Counted from the stretch's first letter, positions 43,976 to 57,000 are shown. The stretch is DNA of 64,000 nt from Eulemur rufifrons (GCF_041146395.1 NC_091010.1:51294001-51358000); one strand, 5' to 3'. Numbers and translations: made by a program. Notes: generated by a model from the letters alone, not told the origin.

Positions 43976-44959
43976 CGAGAAGAAAGAAGGTAATGACGAG
44001 CTGCCCTCTGAGATGATAAGGAAATTCCCAGACTCAAATGAATCTTGTACATTTCAATGCCTTACCCTTAGAAAAGTACAAAAAGTTGTTTAAGACAGTC
44101 TCCAACATCAAAAAAACCTTACTATGTAGCAAGAATGGTTTCATAAACACCGACTATTTTCTAGGAATGAAGACGTTTAAGAGTCATATTGTGCAGAGAA
44201 CTCACAATATTACTTGGATATTCCCTCTCACCTCCAGCCCAGCATAATGCTCTGAATTCTTAATAATGACTCCCCTCTATTGTTTACTGTCATGAAGTTA
44301 CTCTCCTCCCATGGCTAAGGTATAACATATAAAGTTAGTTTTACTTCCTTTTTTTTCCTAGTCCCTCAATGGGGACTCTATATTAATAGTTACTCACAAG
44401 ACATCATATAGGAACCCATAAATACGTGGACCCAAGGCCAAGTAATAATTTTTGAACCCTCAGATTGGGTGATTTTCATGACCCACAAAGGACCTCGTGT
44501 ATAAGCAGGAGGAGTGCCTGCTTCCCTGGCAGAGAACCAGCTTCTCAGCCACTGCTCACACCTCGTGCTATTTGCTGAACAAGAAGAAAAACAAGAAGAA
44601 ATGAGGAAAATCCAGCTAACTTCGCCTTAAGAGTGAACTCCTTCTCCACCAGGGTCTCTGGCAGCTGGATGGCCTGAGCAGACACTGGAACAGGAGCCCT
44701 GGAAATGCACCACACAGACACACTGATTCAAGATTCTATTCTGCCAGTGGCACTGCCTTTCCCTGTCTATAAAGCCCATTTCAGGAGAGGAAATAAGGAG
44801 TGACATGAGCAATCCAGCCATCTTCAAATAGGATGTAAAACTTATTCCATGAAACCACAGCAAAAGGGAGGAAGGGTTGTGGTTCTGGCCAAGTCCTCCA
44901 GAACTTGCATTTCTAGCTGTCAAAGGGCTTTGATTTTTACTGTGTTGTTAATCTAACTA
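43976..44959. other. Unassigned DNA
   Basis: No repeat or gene recognised. The frame at 44627-44923 (-, 98 codons) has no domain and no conserved start context. Confidence 0.4.
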
Positions 44960-45078
44960 AAAGGACAGTTTACCACCCGGGAGCTTATTAGAAATACAGA
45001 AACATAGATTCCACTCCACCTCTACTGAGACAGAATTCAGGATTCATATGCATGCTAAGGTTTGAGATGCTCTACAGT
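44960..45078 (-). mobile_element. MER5A-type element, internally shortened
   Basis: 'cgggagcttattagaaatacag', 'attccactccacctctactgag', 'tatgcatgctaaggtttgagatg' fit reverse MER5A. The middle is missing relative to the ~190-bp family length. Confidence 0.6.
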
Positions 45079-45084
45079 AATGAA

Positions 45085-45150
45085 CATCCAAACTATGCCT
45101 TCATAGAGCCTACTTTCTAGTAGGGAATGCAGACAAGAAAACAATCTGTA
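45085..45150 (-). repeat. L2 LINE 3' fragment, antisense
   Basis: 'tcatagagcctactttctagtaggg' and 'gcagacaagaaaacaatc' are the reverse L2 3' UTR. Short. Confidence 0.45.
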
Positions 45151-45174
45151 AGAGTGGTCATAACAGTGGCCACC

Positions 45175-45365
45175 ATCGATGGAGCAATGACTATTATCAG
45201 ATTCTTTCCTGAGTGTTAAGTTTGTGTTTATTGTGTTAGCTCATTTAGTCCTTAGGAAACATTAATCAGATAGCACCATTAACCTCATTTTACAAGTGAA
45301 ATAACTGAGTTACAATAATTTTATTATAGGCAAAGTCCCAGGTAGGAACTAGACCTTCACTTTGC
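45175..45365 (-). repeat. MIR SINE
   Basis: Reverse MIR: 'gcaatgactattatcagattctttcctgag', 'gttagctcatttagtcctta', 'attaacctcattttacaagtgaaataactgag', 'aggtaggaactagacc'. Confidence 0.65.
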
Positions 45366-46139
45366 TCTACTGACGCAGCCTGACCAGTTCTGTAGCACGT
45401 CCCCTCGCTGCACAAATGTCATTGCATTTGCTACTTCTATTTGCTCCTCTGTGCCTAGTCTGTGCTCGCAAGCAGGACTGCCCTTCTCGGATCTGTCCCT
45501 TTGTTTTCTTCTGTCTTCTCAGGGCTGCTTGCTGCACCATTAGGATGATGGTGGAACAGCTCCTGCACAGGTTTGGTCCTCATCTGTGAGCTTTCGATTT
45601 TTATTCCTACAATATTTTATGCCTTTGAGTAAAAGAACTCTCTCAATCTAAATGGTTGTCCAGTGAGGCCCATTTCTATACCATGATCAATAAAATGTAC
45701 CCACCATCCTCTCAAATTGACATGCTTTCCTTCTAAAATCTGCCTTCAATGAAGTAATCAATAGCGTGTTAAAAAGGAGTGAACAAGTTTAGTGATAGCA
45801 ATCCCAGAAAAAGGGCCTCACAGTGAAGAAACAGAAAAAGAGAGTTGTTTGGAAGGTTCCAGGCCTGGGTCTGGCCGGTCCAGAGGTCCATCCTCTATGC
45901 ACTGGCTCGCCCTTTGCTAAGCCCGACTTGCCTGGTGTTAGCAACAGATATTGATTTTGCCTTAGAAATGAGTGATTCCTGCAGACAGGTGAGACTCACT
46001 CTTGAGATAATTAAGCTAAAATGAAAAGCTCACTCTCTCTCGTTTCACCTTACCTGGTAGGTAGGGGGACCAGGAGAACTCTAACTGATACTCTGCCAAT
46101 CCCCATCTGTCCCTTTCAATCAGTTAAATTGGATTTAAG
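45366..46139. other. Unassigned DNA
   Basis: No gene. No interspersed repeat recognised with confidence. Confidence 0.4.
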
Positions 46140-46230
46140 GTCCTTCAGAGCTCAGGAAGAAAAGCATACAAACCATGTAAAATGCTCAACTCCATGCCAG
46201 GCACCTAGTAATGCTCAGTGAATGAAAGCT
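46140..46230 (+). repeat. MIR/L2 3' end fragment
   Basis: 'gtaaaatgctcaactccatgccaggcacctagtaatgctcagtgaatg' is the forward end of a MIR or L2 copy. The two families share this end block. Confidence 0.5.
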
Positions 46231-47034
46231 GAGATGGTATTCACTCTCACATAGTTCAACAAAATAGTTAACCTGTGGTTACTGGGGCAAGTGTCTAAAA
46301 GAACAAACTCTCTCCAGGTGATTTCTCTTTGGATTTGGATTGCAATATATTATGATTATATTTCCCTGCCGTTGTTGTTGGTTCACATTCTGAATAAATT
46401 TTGCTTTCCCAGAGCATTGGTCTACATCCAGTTTATAAAACATAATACTTTTACTTAAAAATAAAGAAATATCTGCAACATATATTACTGCCTTACTTTT
46501 TGATGAATAAAATACACACACAAAAGTTTGTAGTGAGATAGTAAAATTACAGGTTACTTTTCAATATACATGCTTTATACTTTTTTCTTCCATATGCTTT
46601 ACACTTTTTTATACTTTCCAAATTTTACTCAGTAAATATTTTTTTAATCAAAATATAAGATTATGGCATAAATATTTTTCCCCAGAGAAGCTTCACACAG
46701 ATAAGAAAGAAATGATTATGAATAATCTCACAGTAAGAGAACCTTTATCTGGAATGAAATTTGGTGATACTGACCTTGTCTAACACCAATATTCTGTATG
46801 AAGCAGGTTCTGGTATAGATTATAAATTTTTAAGGGATGATGAGTTGTAAAATTTCCAGTTCTTGCAGGTCTACAGTGTTTTTTTTTTTTTTTTCCTCAC
46901 TTTGTAGAAACCTCTTATCCATAGGAAGGATTAGAGAATCACATAATCTTAGAGTTGGACAGTGTCTGAGATCAGTTTTCTCATGATCGTTTTATTGTCA
47001 GGCATTTGTTTTTAGGACTTCTCATTCTTTATCT
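46231..47034. other. Unassigned AT-rich DNA
   Basis: No gene. T-runs near 46640 and at 46879-46894. The segment 46555-46660 ('ttttatactttccaaattttac') may be an old L1ME 3' tip. Confidence 0.35.
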
Positions 47035-47102
47035 GAAAAATGTCCCAGTGCCTAGCACAGTGGCACATGAAAGTCATTCAGTAAATTCTGCTGAATGAAT
47101 CA
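47035..47102 (+). repeat. L2 LINE 3' tip
   Basis: 'gtcccagtgcctagcacagtgg' and 'tcattcagtaaattctgctgaatgaatc' are the forward L2 end. Confidence 0.65.
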
Positions 47103-47486
47103 AGAGATCTTTTTCCATTAATAGCACCTGTCTGTAGGGTACTATTATAATGTTCTCTGAATATGTTGAAATCTGCTTTTCCCAAATATAGAGCATAAGT
47201 CTGTCTCCTTCTTTTGTTTCATTCCTGTCCTTTTATGGTACTTTCTCAAAATATCATACTCACCTCTGAATCACCAGCTGGTGCTTCCTTGTTAGTCAGA
47301 ATTATAAAGGAAGTGGCAGCTACTTCATTTGTTTTATCACATAATTTATTCACCAACTGCCTCACTGCGTCCTGGTACTTTGCAAATGGATAAGAGATGA
47401 GTCTTGGTATTAAGACTGAGATAAGGGCTAAAGAGATATATTTATTAACCAGTAACATATAGATGGTGATTTTAATCTATATATGT
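47103..47486. other. Unassigned DNA
   Basis: Between an L2 tip and an antisense L1. The frame at 47246-47458 has no domain. Confidence 0.4.
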
Positions 47487-47759
47487 TTAAAAATATTATT
47501 TTTGTTTTAATGTGGCAAGAACAGTTAATGTGAGATCTACCATCTTAACAGATTTTTAAGTGCACAGTACAATATTAACTATAGGCACAGTTTTGTACAG
47601 TTCTGTACAATGTATTTATCTTGCATTACTGAAATTTTAGAGCCATTGACTTGTGAGTCCCCATTTCCTGGTCCCTTCTGCCCTGGAAACCACTTTTTTA
47701 TTCTCTGTTTTTATGAGTTTGACTATTTTAGATACCTCATTTAAGTGGAATCACACAGC
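47487..47759 (-). mobile_element. L1M-type LINE 3' UTR, antisense
   Basis: 'gatctaccatcttaacag', 'ttttaagtgcacagtacaatatta', 'gtatttatcttgcattactg', 'ggaaaccacttttttattctctg', 'atttaagtggaatcacacag' are typical antisense old L1 3' UTR. Confidence 0.8.
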
Positions 47760-47917
47760 AAATTTTATACAACTAGAAAAAAAAAGATACCCAGAGAAAC
47801 ACAGCATCAGATAAAAGCTCATATATGAGCATTTTCTACACTACTTGTTTGTTTTTAACCATAGAGATAAGAACTGAAAAGAACATATCAAAAATATTTT
47901 TTGTTGTTGTTGTTGTG

Positions 47918-48178
47918 TCCTTGTCTGATTTTGGTATCCGGGTGATACTGGCCTCATAGAATGAGTTAGGGAGAATTCCCTCCTTCTTCATTTTTTGAAA
48001 CAGTTTCAGGAGGATTTGTATTAATTCTTCTTTATACATTTGGTAGAATGTGGCTGTGAATCCATTTGGTCATGGGCTTTTCTTTGTTGGGAGCTTTTTT
48101 TATTACTGATTCTATCTTGCTACTCATTATTGGTCTGTCCAGGTTTTCTATTTTTTCCTGAAAAAACCAATCCTTTAA
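47918..48178 (-). mobile_element. L1 ORF2 reverse transcriptase fragment, antisense
   Basis: On the minus strand 47836-48039 encodes an RT N-terminal piece ending in the recognisable [11 protein letters not shown] block. The nucleotide order 'gataccggcctcatagaatg'-like and 'ttgaaacagtttcaggagg' supports L1. A GTT run (about 47897-47917) lies at its left edge. It is a decayed fragment. Confidence 0.8.
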
Positions 48179-50074
48179 TCTTCCATTTCAACCAACACAT
48201 GCTGAATATTAAACTTATTCATGAGTTTCCACCATGCTAACTTTTCGTTTTCTGTAGCAAGCGAAGGTAGATGACAAACATAGGTCTTGCCCACTCCATG
48301 AATGTCAACAACTAATTAAAAAATGTACTGCGGGGAGATGAGCCACATCGAATGTTTCACATTTGTTTTAAAATAAGACCAAGTGCATTTAAATCTAAAC
48401 ACCTGAAGAGCAGGCTTGCCCCACTCTGAGGAAAGGGCAATGGAGAGCCTGTTCCCCTCAGGTAGGTTGTTTCTAATGAATGATGCTGGGTATTCACGGC
48501 AGCTTTGCCCACTTAGAGAAGCCATCAAATGGTTAGATAAAAGGAGTGAAAATGGAGGTATCAGTTTCTTGCCAAATGATAAATAAACAGCACCATAAGG
48601 AGGAAACTGCTTCTACATTACCATTAATGTAGCAAGTTTTACAATCAAGTCTCTCTGTCTGACTCTTCCTGCTCAGTCGGAGTTTGTTCCCTTCATCTCT
48701 AAATTAAAGAAAGCCCCATTGCCTGCTGTGGGTTGCTCAGCATTTCTGAAGTGTGCTCTGAGGATCCTGGCGTCTTCTTTGAGGAGAGCCATAGGTCCTC
48801 TCCTACCCAACTGTGTGAAGGCATATTTTCTTCATATCGTTCAGATAAAACAACATATCACAACAGAGTGAATGCAGAAGTAAGTATGAGAAGCCAGCTA
48901 TCCTCTACTCAGCCTGGTATAAAAGAAATTTATTAAAATATAAAGCAACACTACTCTTCTTACCAAAATTGTTTTTGTTTTAGAAAATGAGTATTTTTCA
49001 TCAAAAATAGATTAACACTGATTTTTTTTTTTAAATGATAAGACCAAGTATGCATTCCAGACCCAGCCACTCATTTATAAAGGATTTTACAGGCACTCTG
49101 TTTTCTTTAACAGATATGCCTGGATGAGAATCCCTCTTAAATCTGCATGTGTTGATGGTTAAATATTAAAGTCCAAATTGGACAACAGATATCTTGAGAA
49201 CTAAGGTGCTCTGAGTCTATTCTGGAGAAAAGCTTTACTGGAATTCAGCATCAATGCCAGCAGGCAAGGAACCCAGTACAGGTGCGTAGGCTGACTCTGA
49301 ACCAATTTGGGAAAATAATTCCTGACATGATGCCATAATTCTTGCGTCTACAAGGAAGGCCTTCAGAGGTAATGGAAGAGCCCTGAGGCAAGTAGAAGTC
49401 TTGGGCTGCTGGATCATTTTATCAAAGAGGGCTGAGAGTAGCTGTGGGCCTCTGAGAATAAGAATCTGTGGTTTTATAGAGTTCTGTGGTTGTCATCTGA
49501 GGCCAATGGGATTGGAAGATGTCTTAGAATAAGGCTTTTTTCCTGATTCATGGGCGTAAAGCAGACAAACTCAGGGCACAGAGGGATGGTTTGTGGCAAA
49601 TACATTAATGTGTGCCTGCATTAGTGACATCTCCAGGGTATCCGCTGGCTCAGACACTTAAAAGAATCAAGAAGCTAAATAATACAGAGTGTCTAAAATA
49701 AATGCCACCTATCCCTAAGCTTGAATTTCATGTACATTGGCTCTTTTGTCATGTGATGCTCTTCCACATAAAAGAACCCATGTATCTGATATCCAAAATT
49801 TGTTGGGAATTTTCTTGACTTCTCAGTTGGCAAATAGCTAATCGTGTCAAGGGTTTTCACTTGTCTTCCCTGATGGAGCACTGCTATCTATGTTCTTGCC
49901 TACAGTGAACTTCTCTGACTTCCTGACAATCACAAAAAGTAGGAAAGTGACATCGCGTTCGACCTGCTGCATCCATATTTCCATTTGGTGGGGGGCTTGA
50001 GTTGATTTCAGGGCTTCTTCAGCCACACTAAATGAGAGGAAGTCTTCATCCTCAGGCTGATGAACATCTTGATA
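48179..50074. other. Repeat-poor DNA, no gene recognised
   Basis: Almost 1.9 kb with no interspersed repeat I can name. Frames are 60-70 codons without domains. Some AT-core sites occur (e.g. near 49005-49045). A conserved non-coding element may be present but nothing singles one out. Confidence 0.4.
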
Positions 50075-50405
50075 TCATCAACTGCTGTTCCCTCTACCTG
50101 AAACATTCTTTTCCGTCTTGTTAGGCCGGAACATTCCTCTATAGCTTTTAGTTCTTAGCTCAGACATAATCTGTAGAAACCCATTTTTGATCCTTTCTAG
50201 AATAGGTGACATGTGCCTGCTCTTTCTTCTATATGAAGCCCCTATCATGACATTTGTCATAATTTAATTGATTTATTTTCTTACTAGCTTTTCAACTCCT
50301 GAAAGCAGCTAAACATCTATATTACCAACACCTGGGGCCCTAGAGTTTAGTCCTTAACCCATAGTAGATCTTCAGTACATACTTATTCAGCAAATGGGTT
50401 GAATA
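50075..50405 (+). repeat. L2 LINE 3' fragment
   Basis: 'tgctgttccctctacctgaaacattctt' (clear L2 block), 'ttagttcttagctcagac', 'tactagcttttcaactcctgaaagcagc', 'gtccttaacccatagtagatcttcagtac'. Order and spacing agree. Confidence 0.75.
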
Positions 50406-51329
50406 GGCAGATGAATACTAGTTGACACAAACTACTTTCATGTAGCAGAGACTATTAACAAAGTCAGAAAATAATGTGCCCCAAATTTTGCAATGTATTC
50501 TAAGGAGCTTGCTAACTCTCTGGCCTTTTGGATACTGGAAAGTATTGGATATTTGACCTTCTTTGTCTCGGCTATTTATCTTAGATTCAACTTTCTGTGT
50601 CCACCAGATCTCATTGGTCAGTAAAAATCTCAGTTATGATTACTCTGAGATTTTTCTGGCCTTGTTGTCACAAGCTAATACACATACATTTTTTTCTAAA
50701 ACCTAAGACTTGTCTTCAAAACATAAACTATGTGCTCTTCTATTTTCACAAATTAAAACTTCTATGGCTTTAACTTTTTCTGCAGTTTTTATTTAGCATA
50801 TAGTTATCAATCATCCATAACGTACTAGTCACAATATTAAGAATATATGGTCCTTAACCCAATAAGGCTTATGTAATGTCCAAGATATGGCAAATGTAGA
50901 CAATATAAATGACTACTAGTTGTTTCTAGGAATTTTTTCTTTAAATCTTATTTCTAAAGTTGTGTATTATATCATTTGGAAATAACTTCGTTAGTTAACA
51001 AGTCCATGTACAAAGCTAGACAATAGAGACAAATCCTTTATTTCTATGTAGGTAAAAAAATATATATAAGTAAACAATTTTAATGTAATATACAGAATTG
51101 TCACTTTTATATCATAAAAAACAACCTCAGTAAAACCAGAGACTAGATCAATATTATTTAAACTAACCCTGGAGTTGCATGCTGTGTTGTATTTTCTTTT
51201 GTGTCTCTTGAACATTTTGAACTTTTCTGGCATAGATTTGGGTGAGCAATCCCCCCCTCCCAACCTGGGATAAGCTTTAACTTAGTCCAGCCATCCGTCT
51301 GTCTTCGTTCCCTTTTCTCTGTCACTGAT
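50406..51329. other. Unassigned AT-rich DNA
   Basis: No gene. The stretch 50770-50900 may contain a weak antisense L2 3' end ('aatatatggtccttaacccaataaggc'). Confidence 0.35.
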
Positions 51330-51334
51330 ACACT

Positions 51335-51500
51335 CTATAAAAGTTTGTTGGGAGCAAATATATATTAGACACCAAAACCATAAATTTACTTATTAATTCA
51401 TAAGTAGTATGTTTATGTCCCTTCTTTGTTTTTGACATTGCATTAAACAATAGAAATATAGCAATGAACAAGTCAGACACAGTCTGCGTTCTAGGGAACT
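51335..51500 (-). repeat. L2 LINE 3' end, antisense (weak)
   Basis: 'aatagaaatatagcaatgaacaagtcagacacagtctgcgttctagg' matches the reverse L2 3' UTR pattern. Confidence 0.5.
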
Positions 51501-52744
51501 GATAGAAAAATTCTTAAGTAGTTATCCTTACGTTTGATGTGCTCAGTTTGCCTGGGAAAATAAATCTGTCAGTGAGTCTCAAAATATGTTTTAGTTATTG
51601 GTATTTCAACAAAGTTCAGTGGCAGTGTGATATCACGTTTAGCTACATTTACCTGGAAGCATAAGCAATGTGGAATAGCTAGGGATGAGGCTACAAAACA
51701 AATGTTTGGAGATCAGGGTTAGGAAATATTTTAACTAGTGAAGTACTTAAAAGATAAAAACAAAATTCTTTTTTAGTGCAAATAGAGCTAGCTCTTCAGA
51801 ACTCTCCCAACTTATATTTCCAGTATCTTTTTTCATACTTTACTTTCCTGACTATACTTAACAAATTATTTCAAATTATGGTGATTGATATTTTAATACT
51901 ACAAAATCTAGTATTTAATCAAAACTTGCTGTGCTCTGGAAACTGTGATGAGATTTTGGCTAGTATTGACATAACACACTTGTTCTAGGATACGAATTAT
52001 TAATAAATGTAACTAATTTCCATTTTACATATATAAATGTTCAGGGTCATATAATTAGTGAGTACAAAATTCAAAACTTGAATATAGAAAATTTATTTCT
52101 AAAGCTTATGCCAGCATGCTTTCCCTGGTGTAAACTAATCATTCTCAGTGTTTCAAATCACTGGACTTTCATCTTCAATTGGAAGATAGGTCACAAGTAA
52201 TTTACTACTCAGAGTAAATTCTGAAGTTTGTTAATCTTTTTTATTAATTAAAGTGAATTTAATATTATCCATTTGATATTACTTACATTCTGATAAGTTT
52301 TCTTGAATAATTTTCAGGGGTGAAGTCTCAGCAAATGTCATTGGGACATGGGGTACATGTGAACATCATTGGTCCTGGGTATCTCAGTAGAAATATAATT
52401 AAGTTCTAATGCTCAAAACTAATGAAATCCCATGGAAAATATTGGATTCAAAAGTGAAATTTTGTACAAATATACATTGGAAAGTACTGGAGAAATTTTG
52501 TAATGAGACTTAATTTGAAAAGTATGTGGAAAGCAAATATTATCATTTCATAATTATACATTGTGTAGATAGATAGGTAAATGATTATACAGCACATATT
52601 AACACAGGTATCAGGCAATTTTCCTTCTGTCTGCATCTTGTTTATTAGAGTTTTATTATGTTGAGCCCACACTGACAAAGTACACTGAAGATAATCAGAT
52701 ACATGATACTCTGCTTCACTTGAAATTACAATAATAATAAAAAC
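51501..52744. other. Unassigned AT-rich DNA with a MIR scrap
   Basis: 52015-52140 has a reverse MIR-like core ('ttccattttacatatataaatg', 'cagggtcatataattagtgag'). The rest is unassigned and has no gene. Confidence 0.4.
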
Positions 52745-52965
52745 AACAATAAGTAACATATTTTGTGTATATTTTAGGTACTAGGTGCTGTGAAAGAAAA
52801 TTTCACGTTATCTCAATTTTTCCTATTACTCTAATAATGGAATGGGTTTGTACATGAGGCAGTAGAGGTACAGAGAGCTAACACCACCAGTCTAAGTCGG
52901 GATTTGTACTCAGGTGAAGATAAGTCCCAAAAGCCTGTGTTGATGTCCTTTATACCATGCCGTTA
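52745..52965 (-). repeat. MIR SINE
   Basis: Reverse MIR: 'ggtactaggtgctgtgaaag', 'catgaggcagtagaggtacagagag', 'agtctaagtcgggatttgtactcagg', 'gtgttgatgtcctttataccatgcc'. Confidence 0.65.
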
Positions 52966-53264
52966 CCTTTCTCTCATCAGAGATAGAGAGTAGTACAATA
53001 AAAATGAGCATTTCTCAAAGACATAGATGAAACCGTAAAGCACATTACAGTTTAAGGGCATTGGTATTGTTTACACTCCTCCATAGACTTCAGATGTTGG
53101 AAATGCATTTTCATTCAATCCTCATAAAACTCCAAAACACATAATGCACATAATGACTTGGCCCAGTGCCAGGTATTTTGTAGGTCCTCAAAAATGTCAA
53201 CTCTCTTTCCCTACTTCCCTTGTGACAGGTCTACAAATTTAAATATTCTTCTGTTTCAACACTC

Positions 53265-53745
53265 AGTTTGTACTCAGTTCAAATATTTATTAAATGGTTA
53301 CTTGTGCCAAAAATTGTGCTTGGCAATAGACATACATGAGAGAAGTGTGACAAAGATGAATAAGCTTGTCTACTGCTTCAGTATTTTTGTCGGTATATTA
53401 GGAGGCATGAAACACTACAAAAATGCTTGGAGATCTAAGCAAAATGTGTCAAAAGCCATGCAAATATCATGGCAACATGGGGGAAAGAGAGATGAAATCT
53501 AGTTTCAGGATTGTAAGAAGGTGGATAGTGGCAAGGAATGGCTTCATGAAAAATGTGCCATGTGAGAGAGAGGTAGGAATATGAGAAGCAGAGACACACC
53601 AGGGCATTGATAGAGGCAGTGATAAGATAATCAAAGACACAAAGATACATGATACAGCTAGGGACATCTCTGGAGAGAGTAAGTCCTGCAGTTTAGCCAC
53701 ATTATTAGGTTCATATGAATGTGTATTGGAAAAGTCTAGAACATT
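53265..53745 (-). repeat. L2 LINE 3' fragment, antisense
   Basis: Reverse L2: 'tcaaatatttattaaatggttac', 'gtgcttggcaatagacatac', 'gcaaggaatggcttcatgaaaaatg', 'agaagcagagacacaccaggg'. The overlapping frames (53158-53757) reflect this repeat and do not look coding. Confidence 0.55.
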
Positions 53746-53883
53746 AGTCTGATGCAAGTCTGTATAAGAGTGCTTTGCATACTAGGACAAGACATTTCTA
53801 CCTAATTTATCATGCAAAGAGGAAACTAGCAAAGTTTAATAAGCAATAACAATTCAAATTCTCTGGCTTCCTATTCTGTAAAC

Positions 53884-55805
53884 TTTTTTTTTATTGAAAT
53901 ACAGCATACACGTGGAAAATAGCACACATCATTAGCATTCAGTTAGCTGAATTTTAACAAATCAGCACATCCATGTCACCCCCACCCAGGTCAAGAAATA
54001 GAACATTGCAAGCACTATAGAGCCTACTTATGCTTTACTCTACTTTCTTCCCCAACTTGCTGATTTCTTAAAAAACTATAGATTTGTTTACCTGTTCTTC
54101 AACTTTATATAAATGAAATCACACAGTACATATTATTTTGTCTCTTCTTTCACTCAAGATTATATTTATGAGATTTAACCATTTTGTTGGCATATCTATA
54201 GTTCATTTTAATTGACTTTATAAGGCAATTCATTTTTATATGAATGTACAACAATTGTCTGCATTTGTTGTGTTGATGTAAATTTTATGTTTTCACTTTA
54301 GACTATTGCAAATATGTTTTCACTTTTGTTCGTATCTTTTGGTGCATACAATGTATGTGCTTCTAAGGGGTATTTACACCTAGGAATTGAGTTGGTTGTG
54401 CATACATGCAAATTTGGAACATAGTGCCTAATAGTATATAAAGTGTTTGTACCAATTTTCACTCTTATGAGCAGTATTTGTGAATTTCAGTTGCTTCACA
54501 TTTTCACCAACACCTGATACTATCAGTTTTTTTTATTTTAATTTTTGTAAATTGATGTGTATTTCTGTCTTGTGGCTTCAGTTTGCATATCCCTAGTGAC
54601 TAATGAGGTTGAGAATATCTTCCTATTATATGTTCACTATCTTTTTTATTATCTCTTCTGTGAAGTGCTTTGATTCCTGTTATATTGTTTGCATTTCCCC
54701 TATTGCTGTGTAAAAGTTCTTTATATATTCTGAATATAAATTGTGCTGGTTAAGTATTGCAGATATCTGCTGTTACTCTGTATGTTACCCTGCAAGTTAC
54801 CTTTTACTCTCTTATGGGTGTTTTTCTTGTGTAACAGAAGTTTCTAAATGTAATGAAGGTTGATTAAACTTTTCACTTATAGTTAGTGCTTTTGGTGTCC
54901 TGTTTAAGAAATATTTGCCTATTGTAAGGTTATAAACATCTTCTCCATTGTTATTAATAACTTCTGGAGTTTTTGTTCTTTTACCTTTCATGTTTAATAC
55001 ACAATTCAGCTGGAATTACTTTTTGTATATGTTGTGGATAGAATTCAAACTCATTTTTTTCACTGTAAGATATCCAATTGAGCCAGCACAATTTATTGAA
55101 AAGACTACCTTGTCATCATCGTTCTGCAATGTCATCTTTGACCTTTGTGACAAGAGTCCATACATAATCAAGTTTTGTTTTGTTTTTGGATTTGTTTTCA
55201 CTCTTTTGGGTGTCACTGGTCTATTTGTATATCATTGTACCAAATAATTGCTATTCTCTACTCTCTATTATGGAAGATTTTGTGTTTCTTGTTTCTTTTC
55301 TAGATTGTCTTGGCTATTTTCAATCCTTAGAATTTCCATATAAAAGTTAGAATTAGACTTGAAATTTCTACAAAGAAATCCTTCTGAAGCTTCATCAGTG
55401 CTGTATTTAGTCTGTAGATCAATTTGAAAATAAACAACATTGTGCTAATAGTGAGTCTTCTGCCTCATAAACATAGTAATTGGCACTTTAGATTTTCAAT
55501 TGCTCTCAATACTTTGTAGTTTTCTGTACAGAGGTCTTCCTTTCCTTATGATAGATTTATTCCTAGTTATTAGATGTTTTATGCCATTGTAAGTTAGTAC
55601 CATTTTTAAAAGTTTTCATATTCTACTATCATATTACTATTACATGGAAATAAAATTGATATTTGTAAAATAGTCTTGATTCCAGCAAAAGTATTGATAA
55701 ATTCTTTTATTATTTCTAATAGTTTATCTATGGATGCATTTGGATTTTTAACATACACAATCGTATCTGTGAATAATGAGATATTCAGACATCTCCTGCT
55801 TATGA
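53884..55805 (-). mobile_element. Old L1 (L1ME/L1M type), 3' UTR and ORF2 part, antisense
   Basis: Starts with a T-run and old L1 3' UTR ('gaaatacagcatacacg', 'ttttaacaaatcagcacatcc', 'cacccaggtcaagaaatagaac', 'tttatataaatgaaatcac') and continues into reverse ORF2 ('ccaattgagccagcacaatttattgaaaag', 'attgtcttggctattttc', 'cctcataaacatagtaattgg'). Long, at about 1.9 kb, but degraded throughout. No coding capacity. Confidence 0.85.
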
Positions 55806-55810
55806 CCATC

Positions 55811-56105
55811 TAATTTTCCTAGGACCATTTATTGAATAGGGTGTCCTTTTCCCAGTGTATATGTTTGTCTGCTTTGTCAAAAATCAGTTGCTTTTAGGTA
55901 TGTGGCCTTGTTTCTGGGTTCTCTATTCTGTCCTATTGATCTATATGTCTATTTTTATACCAGTACCATGCTGTATTTGTTACTATAGCCTTGTAGCATA
56001 ATTTGAAGTCAGGCTTTGTTCTTTTTGCTTATGATTGCTTTGGCTATGTGGGCTCTTTTTGGGTTTCATATGAATTTTAGGATTGCTTTTTCTAATTTTT
56101 CACAG
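55811..56105 (-). mobile_element. Second L1 fragment (ORF2), antisense
   Basis: 'accatttattgaatagggtgtcc', 'gggttctctattctgtcctattgatc', 'ccagtaccatgctg', 'tttgaagtcaggctttg', 'ggattgctttggctatg'. It covers ORF2 sequence that the neighbouring L1 already contains near 55080-55330, and it is less diverged. It is therefore a separate, younger L1 piece. Confidence 0.8.
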
Positions 56106-56329
56106 ACATATTTTAAATCCATCAAAATAATGGCCTGTAGCTGGAAGAAGAATGCAATTTGGAATGGAGAAACATGAGAAAAATAATAATAAAAAAAAAA
56201 CTAAATCATAGAGGCACCAGTGTTGATTTTTTTCTTGAACTAAGGCATATGAGTAACTTTCCATCTGTGGTGTTTAAAAACAAAAAGGAAAAAATAAAAC
56301 TCTCTAAAATGAAGCAACCAAAACCACAA
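56106..56329. other. Unassigned A-rich DNA
   Basis: A-rich sequence right of the L1 fragment, no gene. Confidence 0.4.
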
Positions 56330-57000
56330 AATTAAGGGAATTCGGCCATATCATACTCGTCAATAGACTGAAGGCAAGGTATTTTGTTGCAATTTTCTCA
56401 ATGCATTTCATATTTAGTTCCAGAGTTTGGTTCTGTTAATTAAACCGTGTTCCTTCTAGTTTGAGTATGTTAAGTAAAGATAGTGTGACAACCTCAAAAT
56501 ATAGTTTGATTTTTTAAAGTGTCTAGTTCCTCTAAATTATTGTAAGCGATAGCTTCTCTTTCAACTTGCCCTTGGATATTATTTTAAAAACATGTTTTTC
56601 CAGGAAGCAACAAAGTCACTGAACACAATGCGCAATAGTATGTAATTATATTTATTCAGAAAGAAGTTGGGTAAAAATTTTCCTTTGGCTTCTCACTTGA
56701 ATGACAGAGCTAGCCCATGGTAACTACCAGTTGAAGCCAGACGCCCTTCTTTACTATTTATTAAGCAGTAGCCAAATCAGCCCTGGTATCTCTGATTATC
56801 ACTGCCATGTTAGGACCATAGCTGAAGGTGTTTTGTGCAGGTTGTTTATTGTCTAAATATGTACAGCCAAGAGGGTAATGAGGACCGAAATGCAGCCTGC
56901 ATTTTGCTAACCTAGCCATGTACACATGGGCAATATCCTTCCAGAATGGAAATGTCTTCTTCTAATTCATTAGAAGAGGCCATATGGATCAGCAGCATCT
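56330..57000. promoter_or_regulatory. Candidate conserved non-coding block
   Basis: Repeat-free by eye. Motif-like words: TGCGCAAT (C/EBP-like, 56629-56636), TGACAG (56702-56707) and 'ctgttaattaaac' near 56433. Composition resembles known enhancers, but conservation cannot be judged from one sequence. Confidence 0.27.

Noticed and set aside
53884..56105. One continuous L1 of 2.2 kb
   Set aside because: The right 300 bp repeat ORF2 sequence already present in the left part and are less diverged, so two separate L1 fragments are present.
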